NCBI GenBank assembly: GCA_003555285.1
Contig: PWGH01000074.1
Coordinates: 1 to 30,522 of the forward strand
Length of the DNA: 30,522 nt
Source of the DNA: Thioalkalivibrio sp.
Lineage (GTDB): Bacteria > Pseudomonadota > Gammaproteobacteria > Ectothiorhodospirales > Ectothiorhodospiraceae
Reading direction: 5' to 3'
The number at the start of each line of letters is the position of its first letter. Positions within the stretch are counted from its first letter, which is position 1. Positions 18,658 to 27,077 of the stretch are shown here, piece by piece. The notes below the pieces were generated by a model. The model saw only the letters and a list, made by a program, of their open reading frames with translations, was not told where the DNA came from and searched no databases. Position numbers and translations under genes: made by a program.

Positions 18658-19753
18658 ATGGAACTGAATCCGTATTACTCCCAAATTGCAGACTTGAAAG
18701 GCCGTCTGGACGGCCTTAGGGGGTATCTTTGACTTCGCTGTCCGAGAGGAGCGGCTGGAGGAGACCCTGCGTGAACTGGAGTCGCCCGACATCTGGAATG
18801 ACCCGGACCGCGCCCAGGCCTTAGGCCGGGAGCGCGCGCAACTGGAGGCGGTGGTTCTCAATATCCGGGAACTTGAGGCGTTGCTGGCCGATAGCCACGA
18901 TCTGCTGGAAATGGCCGAGGCTGACGACGACTTGGCGACGGTGGAGGCGATCCGGATCGACCTGGAAAAGCTGAACCAGCGGGTCGAGGCGCTGGAGTTC
19001 CGGCGCATGTTCTCGGGCGAGATGGATCCGGCCAATGCTTTTCTGGACATCCAGGCCGGTGCCGGCGGGACCGAGGCGCAGGACTGGTCGAACATCCTGT
19101 TGCGCATGTACCTGCGCTGGGGTGAACGGCGGGGCTTCAAGACCGAGATCATCGAACTCTCGGAGGGCGAGGTGGCCGGAATCAAGAGCGCGACCGTGCG
19201 CTTCGAGGGCGAATACGCCTTCGGCTGGCTACGTACTGAGACCGGCGTGCACCGCTTGGTGCGCAAGTCCCCCTTCGACTCCGGCAACCGCCGGCATACG
19301 TCCTTTGCCGCGGTCTTCGTGGCCCCGGAGATCGACGACTCCTTCGAGGTCGAGATCAATCCGGCGGATCTGAAGATCGACACCTACCGCGCCAGCGGGG
19401 CCGGTGGACAGCATGTGAACCGAACCGAATCGGCGATCCGGATCACCCACATGCCGACCGGGCTGATCGCCGCCTGCCAAAACGACCGGTCGCAGCACAA
19501 GAACCGGGATACGGCGATGAAGCAACTGAAGGCCAAGATCTACGAAATGGAAATGCAAAAGCGCAACGCCGCCAAACAGGCGGAGGAAGACGCCAAGTCC
19601 GACGTCGGTTGGGGTAGTCAGATTCGCTCGTATGTGCTGGATCAATCCCGAATCAAGGATTTACGCACCGGTGTTGAAGTCGGTAATACACAGGCGGTCC
19701 TCGATGGCGATCTTGATCTGTTCATCGAGGCCAGCCTCAAGAGTGGACTCTGA
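18658..19753 (+). CDS. prfB: Peptide chain release factor 2 (programmed +1 frameshift)
   Basis: RF2 reads UAA and UGA stop codons and triggers peptide release. Translation begins at ATG 18658 and reaches an in-frame TGA at 18730-18732 after 24 codons (ending RGYL); the ribosome shifts +1 on CTT so that T18730 is skipped and reading continues from GAC at 18731. The shifted protein is 364 residues, close to E. coli RF2 (365). It carries the stop-recognition tripeptide SPF at residues 204-206 and the catalytic GGQ at 249-251. The frameshift is autoregulatory: scarce RF2 favours the shift. A second apparent start at about 18851 is internal. lysS begins 5 nt after the stop, so the two probably form an operon. 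Confidence 0.97.
18718..18733 (+). promoter_or_regulatory. RF2 +1 frameshift signal
   Basis: The sequence AGGGGGTATCTTTGAC includes an internal Shine-Dalgarno-like AGGGGG (18718-18723), a 3-nt spacer, the slippery CTT and the in-frame TGA followed by C. All elements match the canonical prfB site. Confidence 0.96.
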
Positions 19754-19758
19754 GCCTG

Positions 19759-21300
<1,542 letters not shown>

Positions 21301-21306
21301 AAGGTG

Positions 21307-21424
21307 GAGCCCTTCGTCCGCTGCCCCCCAAGCAGCGGGACGCCGTGAATACATCCCTGTAGGCTTGACGACAGCCTCCCTGCTGTCGACACCCGCTGGT
21401 TGGGGGGCAGCGGACGAAGGGCTC
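21307..21424. repeat. Large palindromic element with 25-bp perfect arms
   Basis: The arms 21307-21331 and 21400-21424 are exact reverse complements; pairing continues, after one mismatch, to about 21339/21392. Inside the 52-nt loop a second hairpin forms (21369-21375 with 21382-21388). TTTTT follows at 21429-21433. It lies 6 nt after lysS. It may be a mobile palindromic repeat that also works as a terminator. Confidence 0.9.
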
Positions 21425-21428
21425 AGCG

Positions 21429-21433
21429 TTTTT
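21429..21433 (+). terminator. T-run following the large palindrome after lysS
   Basis: TTTTT starts 4 nt after the right arm of the 25-bp inverted repeat, so the combination can act as a rho-independent terminator for prfB-lysS. The stem is much longer than usual for a terminator, hence moderate confidence. Confidence 0.5.
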
Positions 21434-21495
21434 GATGTGAAGGGAAGGAGGGCGTAGACCACCTTTGGCCAGCCGCACAAGGACTCGACCTGACG

Positions 21496-21520
21496 GGGGC
21501 TCCCGCGCGAACGGAGCCCC
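21496..21520. repeat. Palindrome GGGGCTCC...GGAGCCCC
   Basis: An 8-bp perfect stem with a 9-nt loop, in the gene-free stretch between lysS and the HAD gene. No T-run follows. It is probably a REP-like dispersed element. Confidence 0.6.
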
Positions 21521-21523
21521 ATA

Positions 21524-21551
21524 GGGTGGGTGAAACGCAGCGCACCCACCC
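21524..21551. repeat. Palindrome GGGTGGGT...ACCCACCC
   Basis: An 8-bp perfect stem with a 12-nt loop directly after the previous palindrome. The sequence TAGGGTGGGTGAAACGCAGC resembles a repeat common between genes in proteobacteria, from memory and not checked. Confidence 0.6.
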
Positions 21552-21581
21552 GCGGCGCGGGGGATGGCTCGGGCGCCGGTT

Positions 21582-21606
21582 GGTGGGCCCGCGCGCTTGG
21601 CCCACC
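21582..21606. repeat. Palindrome GGTGGGCC...GGCCCACC
   Basis: An 8-bp perfect stem with a 9-nt loop. With the preceding elements it makes four separate palindromes within 300 nt. The rest of the 21301-21740 stretch shows no credible gene. Confidence 0.6.
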
Positions 21607-21740
21607 CTGCGGGGCCTTTGGTGGCGGATGGGCTCTTGGCGGTACGGCCGGTTGGAGGTGCGCGGATGGGTGGATGGGGATGTCCTCATGAGGTGCGGGG
21701 ACAGTGCCAGCGGGTGCTGGGGCGGCCTTGCGAGCCCGGG

Positions 21741-22709
21741 ATGAAGGGGTGCGTGCTCGCCGGGCGGTTTTTGTTCAGCGATGCACAGAAGAACACGGCC
21801 CGGGTGGTGCGGGAAAAGGGCGAAGCCGCGACTGCGTCTACGTCTGTTGGGTCTGCACCTGCGTCTGAGCCTGGATCCACGTCGGGGTCTAGGCCTGATT
21901 CCGCGTCGGAGTCAGCGCCTGAGTCTATGCCAAAGTCCATGCCTGGGTCTGTGCCGGGATCCGCGTCTGTGGCTGGGCTAACGGGGCTGCGTGCGGTTTG
22001 TTTCGATGCGGCCGGTACGCTGTTTCGGGTGCGCGGTTCGGTCGGGGCGATCTATGCCGAGCAGGCCCTGGCGCATGGCTTGGCGGCGCGGGACGGTCTG
22101 GCCGTGGAGCTGGAACGTCGTTTTCACGCCCAGTTCCCGTTGATGCCACGGCCGCGCTATCGCCTGGGGGAGCAGACCTACAACGAGACCGTGGACCGAC
22201 AGTGGTGGCGGTTGCTGGTGTCCCGGGTGTTCGAGGGGCTGGGGTCGCTGGACTTTGAGCCCTTCTTCGACGCGGTCTTTGACCGGTTTGGGGAGTCCGG
22301 GTGCTGGGTGGTGTTTCCGGAGGTGCTGCCGGTGCTGACCCGGTTACGCAAGGCGGGGCTGAAGCTGGCGATTGTCTCGAACTTCGATGCCCGGCTCCTG
22401 CCCGTATGTCGGGGGCTGGGGTTGGCTACCGCAGTGGATGCGATCGTCTTTGCGGCGCAGGTGGGGGTGGCCAAACCGGATCGCGGGATCTTTCGCGCGG
22501 CCTTGGATCGGCTCGGCGTGGCGCCGGAGGCGACGCTGCATGTCGGCGATTCCTGGAATGAGGACGTCGTCGGTGCTCGTGCCGCCGCGCTGCACGCGTT
22601 CCATCTGGACCGGGACCGGCCGGCTGCGGTGGGCGCATCCGGCGTGGTGAGCGGTACCGGCGAGATCATCGAGGATTTGAGCATCTTGCCGCGCCTGATG
22701 GGCCGCTGA
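21741..22709 (+). CDS. HAD-superfamily hydrolase (subfamily IA, REG-2/HDHD3-like) with Ser/Pro N-terminus
   Basis: This is a probable phosphatase of the haloacid dehalogenase superfamily. The HAD core starts at about residue 84: motif I FDAAGTL (nucleophile Asp near residue 89), an alpha-helical cap with the WWRLLVSRVFEGL segment, motif II IVSNFD, motif III Lys in KPDRGIF, and motif IV GDSWNEDVVGA. The cap and GTLFRVRGSVGAIYAEQALAHGL resemble REG-2-like/HDHD3 proteins. The start is uncertain: ATG 21741 gives 322 residues, of which residues 30-78 are a Ser/Pro/Gly low-complexity stretch. Later starts at 21927, 21939 and 21951 sit inside or after the repeat and also lack a good Shine-Dalgarno. 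The natural substrate is unknown. It converges on the EF-G-like gene. Confidence 0.83.
   Translation: MKGCVLAGRFLFSDAQKNTARVVREKGEAATASTSVGSAPASEPGSTSGSRPDSASESAPESMPKSMPGSVPGSASVAGLTGLRAVCFDAAGTLFRVRGSVGAIYAEQALAHGLAARDGLAVELERRFHAQFPLMPRPRYRLGEQTYNETVDRQWWRLLVSRVFEGLGSLDFEPFFDAVFDRFGESGCWVVFPEVLPVLTRLRKAGLKLAIVSNFDARLLPVCRGLGLATAVDAIVFAAQVGVAKPDRGIFRAALDRLGVAPEATLHVGDSWNEDVVGARAAALHAFHLDRDRPAAVGASGVVSGTGEIIEDLSILPRLMGR
21829..21970. repeat. Low-complexity Ser/Pro-coding repeat in the HAD gene leader
   Basis: Degenerate GCGTCTGAGCCTG-like units recur and code for alternating Ser, Ala, Pro and Gly. The bases are C/T/G-rich. Translation of this part is uncertain because the start codon is not clear. 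Confidence 0.6.
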
Positions 22710-22744
22710 GCCCGGCGACGCGAGCGGCCGCTGGTCCTTCGGCT

Positions 22745-24793
22745 TCAGGGGACCTCGGTGCGACCGGTGTAGGCCCGGGCCAATCGGGTCTGCACGTCGT
22801 CGGGTACCGGCTCGTAGGCGCCACCGGCGAGCACGAACTCGCTGTCTCCGGCGCAGATGGACTTCAATCGGGCCTCAAAGCCCTCCATCTCGGCCATCGG
22901 CACCAGGGCGTCGAGCTGCGTCCAGCCGGGTGCCGGGCTGTCGGTGCCGGTCACCCGCCCGCGCCGGCTGGCGAACTCGGCGCTGATCTCACCGAAGTGG
23001 CTCTCGGCCGCCTTCACGCTGACACTGATCAGGGGCTCCAGGATCACCGGCGCGGCATTGCGCACCGCGTCCAGGGTCGCCTGGCGCGCGGCGAGCGAAA
23101 AGGAGATCTCGTTCGAATCGACCGCGTGATGCTTGCCGTCGGTCACGGTCACACACAGGTCCTGGATCGGAAAGCCGGCCAGCGCCCCTTCCGTCAGGGC
23201 CTGCAACACCCCCTTGTGAACCGCGGGCATGAAGTGGGTCGGGATCGCACCGCCCTTCACCTCGTCCTGGAACTCGATGCCGATTCCGCGAGCCCGCGGC
23301 TCGACCCGCAGCGCGACCTCGCCGAACTGCCCGGAGCCGCCGCTTTGTTTCTTGTGCCGGTAGCGCGCCTCGGCGCTCCCGCTGATGGTTTCCCGGTAAG
23401 GGACGGCGGGGGTGGCGGTGTCCAGTTGCAGCTTCCAGCGTTCTTCCAGCTGATCCAGCAGGAGCTTCAAGTGCAGTTCCCCGAGTCCTTGAACCACGGT
23501 CTGTCGGCTTTGCGGCTCAAAGGCGACCTGCAGGCAGGGGTCCTCGTCGAGCATGCGGACCAGGGCCTCGGAGAGCTTTTGCTCATCGCCATGCTTGCGC
23601 GGCACCAGCGCCAGCCCGAAGACCGGTTGTGGAAAGGCCGGCGGGACCAGGTGGTAATAATCCTCGTCGTGGGAATCGTGCAGCACCGCGTCGCGGTGGA
23701 TTTCGTCGATCCGGGCGACCGCGCAGATATCGCCGGGGACCCCATGGGCGATCTCCGTCTGCTTGCGGCCCTGCAGACGCAGCAGGTGGGTGACCTTGAA
23801 GGCTTTGCGGGCGTCGCCAATGAGCAGCGGCGTGTTCGGCGTGACGGTGCCCTGGTGGATGCGAAACAGGGCCAGATGGCCCCGAAAGGGGTCGTTCTGC
23901 ACCTGGAAGACGTGGGCGACCACATGGCGATCCGAGTCCGGCAGCACCGCCACCGGCCGTGCCGTGTTGCCTTCGCCCTTGATGAAATGCGGTGGATTGC
24001 CTTCGGTGGGATCGGGCATCAGACGCCCGAGGATGTCCAGCAATTCGCGCACCCCGGCGCCGGTGCGGGCCGAGACGAAACACACCGGGATCAGGTGGCC
24101 CTCGCGCAGCGCCTGTTCGAAGGGATCGTGCAGTTGCTCGGGATCGAGCGTCTGGCCCTGTTCCAGATACCGCGCCATCAGGGCTTCGTCGAGCTCGACG
24201 ATCTGATCGACGATGGCCTCGTGGGCATCGGTCACACTCGAGAAGGCCGTGGCCGCCTCCGGATCGGGCGCGAAGAAGCAGTCGATCACGGCCTCGCCGC
24301 CGGGCGCGGGGAGGTTGATTGGCAGGCATTCGCGGCCGAAGCGGTCCTGGATCGCCGCCAGCAGCGTGCCCAGTTCCAAACCGGCGGCATCGATGCGGTT
24401 GACGATGATCATCCGGCACTTGTCGGTGGCTGCATCCATCACCCGCCGGGTCACCGCCTCGATACCGGCCGAGGCATTGATCACCACCGCGGCGGTCTCC
24501 ACCGCGGGCAGGGTCAGCAGGGCTCGGCCGAGCAGATCGGGAAGCCCGGGGCTGTCTAGTAGGTTGATCCAGTGGCCGGCCCATTCCAGGTGCGCCAGAC
24601 TGGTCTGGAGCGAATGCCCGATCGCCTTTTCCAGTGGATCCTGATCGCTCAGCGTGTCGCCGCGTTCCACCTGGCCGGGCGTCTGGATCTCGCCGGCGGC
24701 GGCGAGCAGGGCCTCGAGTAGGCTGGTCTTGCCGCTGCCGGTGTGGCCGAGCAGCGCGACGTTGCGAATGTCCTGGACTGCGGTTGGCGTCAT
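22745..24793 (-). CDS. EF-G-like translational GTPase (EF-G2 type)
   Basis: This is a 682-residue translation-factor GTPase related to EF-G but in a divergent branch often annotated fusA-like or EF-G2. The P-loop GHTGSGKT (residues 16-23) is intact. The usual DTPGH switch II motif reads DSPGL (80-84), so the catalytic His is absent, and the specificity motif NKxD reads NRID (132-135). Domains II-V follow, with GELHLKLLLDQLEERW and the SGGSGQFGEV segment of domain IV typical of EF-G proteins. The gene is on the minus strand after ygfZ and a small membrane ORF. A role in normal translocation is unlikely without the His; the family's role is not well defined. Confidence 0.88.
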   Translation of the reverse strand: MTPTAVQDIRNVALLGHTGSGKTSLLEALLAAAGEIQTPGQVERGDTLSDQDPLEKAIGHSLQTSLAHLEWAGHWINLLDSPGLPDLLGRALLTLPAVETAAVVINASAGIEAVTRRVMDAATDKCRMIIVNRIDAAGLELGTLLAAIQDRFGRECLPINLPAPGGEAVIDCFFAPDPEAATAFSSVTDAHEAIVDQIVELDEALMARYLEQGQTLDPEQLHDPFEQALREGHLIPVCFVSARTGAGVRELLDILGRLMPDPTEGNPPHFIKGEGNTARPVAVLPDSDRHVVAHVFQVQNDPFRGHLALFRIHQGTVTPNTPLLIGDARKAFKVTHLLRLQGRKQTEIAHGVPGDICAVARIDEIHRDAVLHDSHDEDYYHLVPPAFPQPVFGLALVPRKHGDEQKLSEALVRMLDEDPCLQVAFEPQSRQTVVQGLGELHLKLLLDQLEERWKLQLDTATPAVPYRETISGSAEARYRHKKQSGGSGQFGEVALRVEPRARGIGIEFQDEVKGGAIPTHFMPAVHKGVLQALTEGALAGFPIQDLCVTVTDGKHHAVDSNEISFSLAARQATLDAVRNAAPVILEPLISVSVKAAESHFGEISAEFASRRGRVTGTDSPAPGWTQLDALVPMAEMEGFEARLKSICAGDSEFVLAGGAYEPVPDDVQTRLARAYTGRTEVP

Positions 24794-24842
24794 GGGATGT
24801 CCATTTTTTGACTCGTTGGCGCGAGGCCCCCACCGAAGCTCG

Positions 24843-25007
24843 CTAGAAGTGGCCGTCCAGGCGCAGGTACCCGATCACGAACAGCACGGCGAGAACCGCG
24901 GCGACGGTGTACAGGATATTGGACAGGCGCCGGTTGTTCGGGCGGCTGAAGAAGGCGGCCCACAGGGACAGCAGGATCAGTACGACGAAAAAGAACAAAA
25001 AGCGCAT
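24843..25007 (-). CDS. Small two-helix membrane protein (54 residues)
   Basis: A short frame between ygfZ and the EF-G-like gene codes for a 54-residue protein, from ATG 25007 to TAG at 24843. It starts MRFLFFFVVLILLSLWAAFF (helix at about 3-20), has a loop of basic and polar residues (SRPNNRRLSN), and then a second helix, ILYTVAAVLAVLFVIGYL (about 31-48). It starts 5 nt after the ygfZ stop, which suggests translational coupling. The Shine-Dalgarno is weak (GAG). It has no family I recognise. The clean hydrophobic pattern and tight spacing support a real gene, but there is no homology evidence here. Confidence 0.65.
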   Translation of the reverse strand: MRFLFFFVVLILLSLWAAFFSRPNNRRLSNILYTVAAVLAVLFVIGYLRLDGHF

Positions 25008-25012
25008 GAGTC

Positions 25013-26062
25013 TCAGTCGCTCCCGGGAACAGGGTAGGGCAGGGGGATCACGCGCGCGATGGGCCCCTGCGGATGGCCCCAGTGCAGGGGCTGTTCGATC
25101 GCCACGATCTGCAGCACCGCGAGCGCGGCGTAAAGCCCATCGGGATGCAGCGCGGCATCGACGATCTCGCCGTCGGGTTGTCCCGGATCGCCGCCGGCAC
25201 GAAACACCGGGGTGCCGGGGGCGGGGCGCTCGGTACCTTCGATCGCGAGCCGGAACATCCGCCGCTTGGATTTTCCAAGGTAATGCATCCGCGCGACCAC
25301 CTCCTGCCCGGGGTAACAGCCCTTGTTGAAACTGATGCCGTTCAACGCGTCCAGGTTGATCATCTGCGGGACGAAGGCCTCGCTGGTTTCTGGATAAATC
25401 GTCGGTATGCCAGCCAGGATGTCCAGCAGGCGCCAGGCGCCGGGTCCGACCGGGGCGCTGTGCACATTCAGATCATGCCACAAGGGCAGGCAGGCATCGA
25501 TCTCGCCAAAAAACGCGAAGCGCGGATGTTGGCTGGAAGGCAGTCGAACGAGGGAGATGCCGTTGCGGGTCAGCACCTCATCGACTTCGGTCGGAACGGC
25601 GCCGATCGTGTCGGTGAGTTGCTGTTCTACCGTGGGGCCGGATAGACCGCAGCGGATGCGGGTGTCCTCACCGTTTTCGATCACCACCTGTGCCCGCATC
25701 ACGAACATCGTCAGGCGCTTGCGCACCGTGTCGAGGCACTCCGGGTTCATCTCGAGCACATAGGCATCGCGATCCAGCAGGATCCGGAACACCGCATAGG
25801 CCCGCCCCTTGGGGCTGCAATAACTGGAAAGCTGCGAGCGGGTCGCGCTGACGGCGCGAATGTCGTTGCCCAGTTGCCCCTGCAGGAAGCTCTGGGCATC
25901 GGCGCCGCGCACCTCGAGCAGGCCCTGATGGGACAGGTCGCAGATCACGTCGCCATTGACGGCCACCCGGCGTTCGCGTTCGGCATTGCCGAAGTGTTGC
26001 AGCAGGTCGTCCTCGAACTCGGCCCCGACATCGATCAGGTGCCTTTTCCAATCTTCGCGCAT
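25013..26062 (-). CDS. ygfZ: tRNA-modifying/Fe-S-associated protein YgfZ (GcvT-like)
   Basis: YgfZ is a folate-binding GcvT-like protein needed for full activity of some Fe-S enzymes, including the tRNA thiomethylase MiaB in E. coli. The 349-residue product has the family signature KGCYPGQE (Lys247-Cys249 onward) and DALNGISFNKGC before it. The N-terminal part includes DLSHQGLLEVRGADAQSFLQ. The ATG at 26062 gives a normal N-terminus. It is divergent from sdhC, whose products include Fe-S proteins, though this may be coincidence. The next gene, a 54-residue ORF, begins 5 nt after its stop. Confidence 0.93.
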   Translation of the reverse strand: MREDWKRHLIDVGAEFEDDLLQHFGNAERERRVAVNGDVICDLSHQGLLEVRGADAQSFLQGQLGNDIRAVSATRSQLSSYCSPKGRAYAVFRILLDRDAYVLEMNPECLDTVRKRLTMFVMRAQVVIENGEDTRIRCGLSGPTVEQQLTDTIGAVPTEVDEVLTRNGISLVRLPSSQHPRFAFFGEIDACLPLWHDLNVHSAPVGPGAWRLLDILAGIPTIYPETSEAFVPQMINLDALNGISFNKGCYPGQEVVARMHYLGKSKRRMFRLAIEGTERPAPGTPVFRAGGDPGQPDGEIVDAALHPDGLYAALAVLQIVAIEQPLHWGHPQGPIARVIPLPYPVPGSD

Positions 26063-26263
26063 CGCGTGCTCCCCTGCGGTATGCCCTGCGGTGTGAACGG
26101 GCCCCTAGCGGCTGCGGAACGTGCAGCTGCTGCGGGCGGGTAAGCCGGGGCCCTGTGGCCGATGCGTCCGTCCTGATAGGCCCCTTGAGGCGCCGTGAAG
26201 CATCGACCGATCGCCCCGACTTTTCCGCTGCGCGAACCCTGTGCGTCCCAACCGGCAGGTGCC

Positions 26264-26292
26264 TGGACTGTGGAACCAACGTCGATCATAGT
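26264..26292 (+). promoter_or_regulatory. Possible sigma-70 promoter for sdhCDAB
   Basis: TGGACT (26264-26269) and CATAGT (26287-26292) are 17 nt apart; each matches the consensus at 4 of 6 positions. It lies about 60 nt upstream of the sdhC ATG in the 292-nt ygfZ-sdhC intergenic region. The rest of that region shows no gene; no operator was recognised. Confidence 0.35.
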
Positions 26293-26354
26293 AGACGAAC
26301 GATTGTGCGGGTGTCAGAAAGCCGCGCACCGTCTGTGACGATGAGGAGCCGTGC

Positions 26355-26732
26355 ATGGCCAGCCCAGTTCGCCCCGTGTTTCTGGATCTGCGCAAGATCC
26401 ATCTTCCCCCCAACGCCCTGGTGTCGATTCTGCATCGTGTCACCGGCGTGTTGCTGATCCTGTCGATCCCGCTGGTGCTCTGGCTTCTGGGTCGCTCGCT
26501 GGCTGGTCCGGAAGGCTTCGCCCAGGCCGTGGCCGTGATCCGCCATCCGCTGGGAAGCCTGCTGCTGCTCGGTTGGCTGTGGCTGCTGATGCATCACTTC
26601 TTTGCCGGTATCCGCTTCCTGCTCGCCGACCTGGGCTTTGCGGAAGACCGGGAGCAGGCGCGGAGTTCGGCGTGGACGGCGTTGATCGCCGGCATCGTCG
26701 CCGCGCTCCTGCTCTGGGTGCTGCTGCCATGA
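26355..26732 (+). CDS. sdhC: Succinate dehydrogenase cytochrome b556 subunit SdhC
   Basis: SdhC is one of two membrane anchors of succinate dehydrogenase (complex II), binding heme b and quinone. The 125-residue product has three transmembrane helices, the N-terminal SILHRVTG motif (quinone-site Ser/Arg) and the LMHHFFAGIRFLLAD motif with the probable heme-ligating His. The ATG at 26355 has GAGGAG 6 nt upstream. The stop overlaps the sdhD start as ATGA. Order sdhC-D-A-B is the normal one. Confidence 0.95.
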   Translation: MASPVRPVFLDLRKIHLPPNALVSILHRVTGVLLILSIPLVLWLLGRSLAGPEGFAQAVAVIRHPLGSLLLLGWLWLLMHHFFAGIRFLLADLGFAEDREQARSSAWTALIAGIVAALLLWVLLP

Positions 26733-27067
26733 GCCTGCTGAGCGGGCAGCGCGCCTGGCTGCTGCAACGCGTCACGTCCCTGTATGCGGGGCTCTTCGTG
26801 CTGAGCGCGATGCTCTGGCTGATCGTACGGCCCCCGGCGGATCACGCGGCCTGGCACGCGCTGATCACCCATCCGATGATCTGGGCCGCGACCGCACTCT
26901 TCATCCTGTTGACCCTGCTGCATGCCTGGATCGGTCTGCGCGACGTGATTCTCGACTACGGCCAGAGCGTGCCGGTCCGGTTGACGGCGCTGATCCTGGT
27001 CGCTGCCGCATTTTTGCTGATGGGCTTCTGGGCCCTGTGGATCCTGATCGAGGCAGCCCTGACATGA
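26729..27067 (+). CDS. sdhD: Succinate dehydrogenase membrane anchor SdhD
   Basis: SdhD is the second membrane anchor of complex II. The 112-residue product has three hydrophobic helices and the motif HAWIGLRDVILDYGQ, with the probable heme-ligating His and the Asp/Tyr of the quinone site. The ATG at 26729 overlaps the sdhC TGA, so translation is likely coupled; the frame opens earlier only inside sdhC. Sequence conservation is low, as usual for SdhD, but helix layout, motif and position identify it. Confidence 0.94.
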   Translation: MSLLSGQRAWLLQRVTSLYAGLFVLSAMLWLIVRPPADHAAWHALITHPMIWAATALFILLTLLHAWIGLRDVILDYGQSVPVRLTALILVAAAFLLMGFWALWILIEAALT

Positions 27068-27077
27068 AGGCCCCCAC

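Noticed and set aside
18658..18732. Short 24-codon frame ending in TGA, looking like a broken prfB
   Set aside because: This is the programmed frameshift leader of RF2, not a pseudogene.
22997..24559. Plus-strand open frame of 520 codons opposite the EF-G-like gene
   Set aside because: Shadow of a conserved GTPase gene; translation has no domain.
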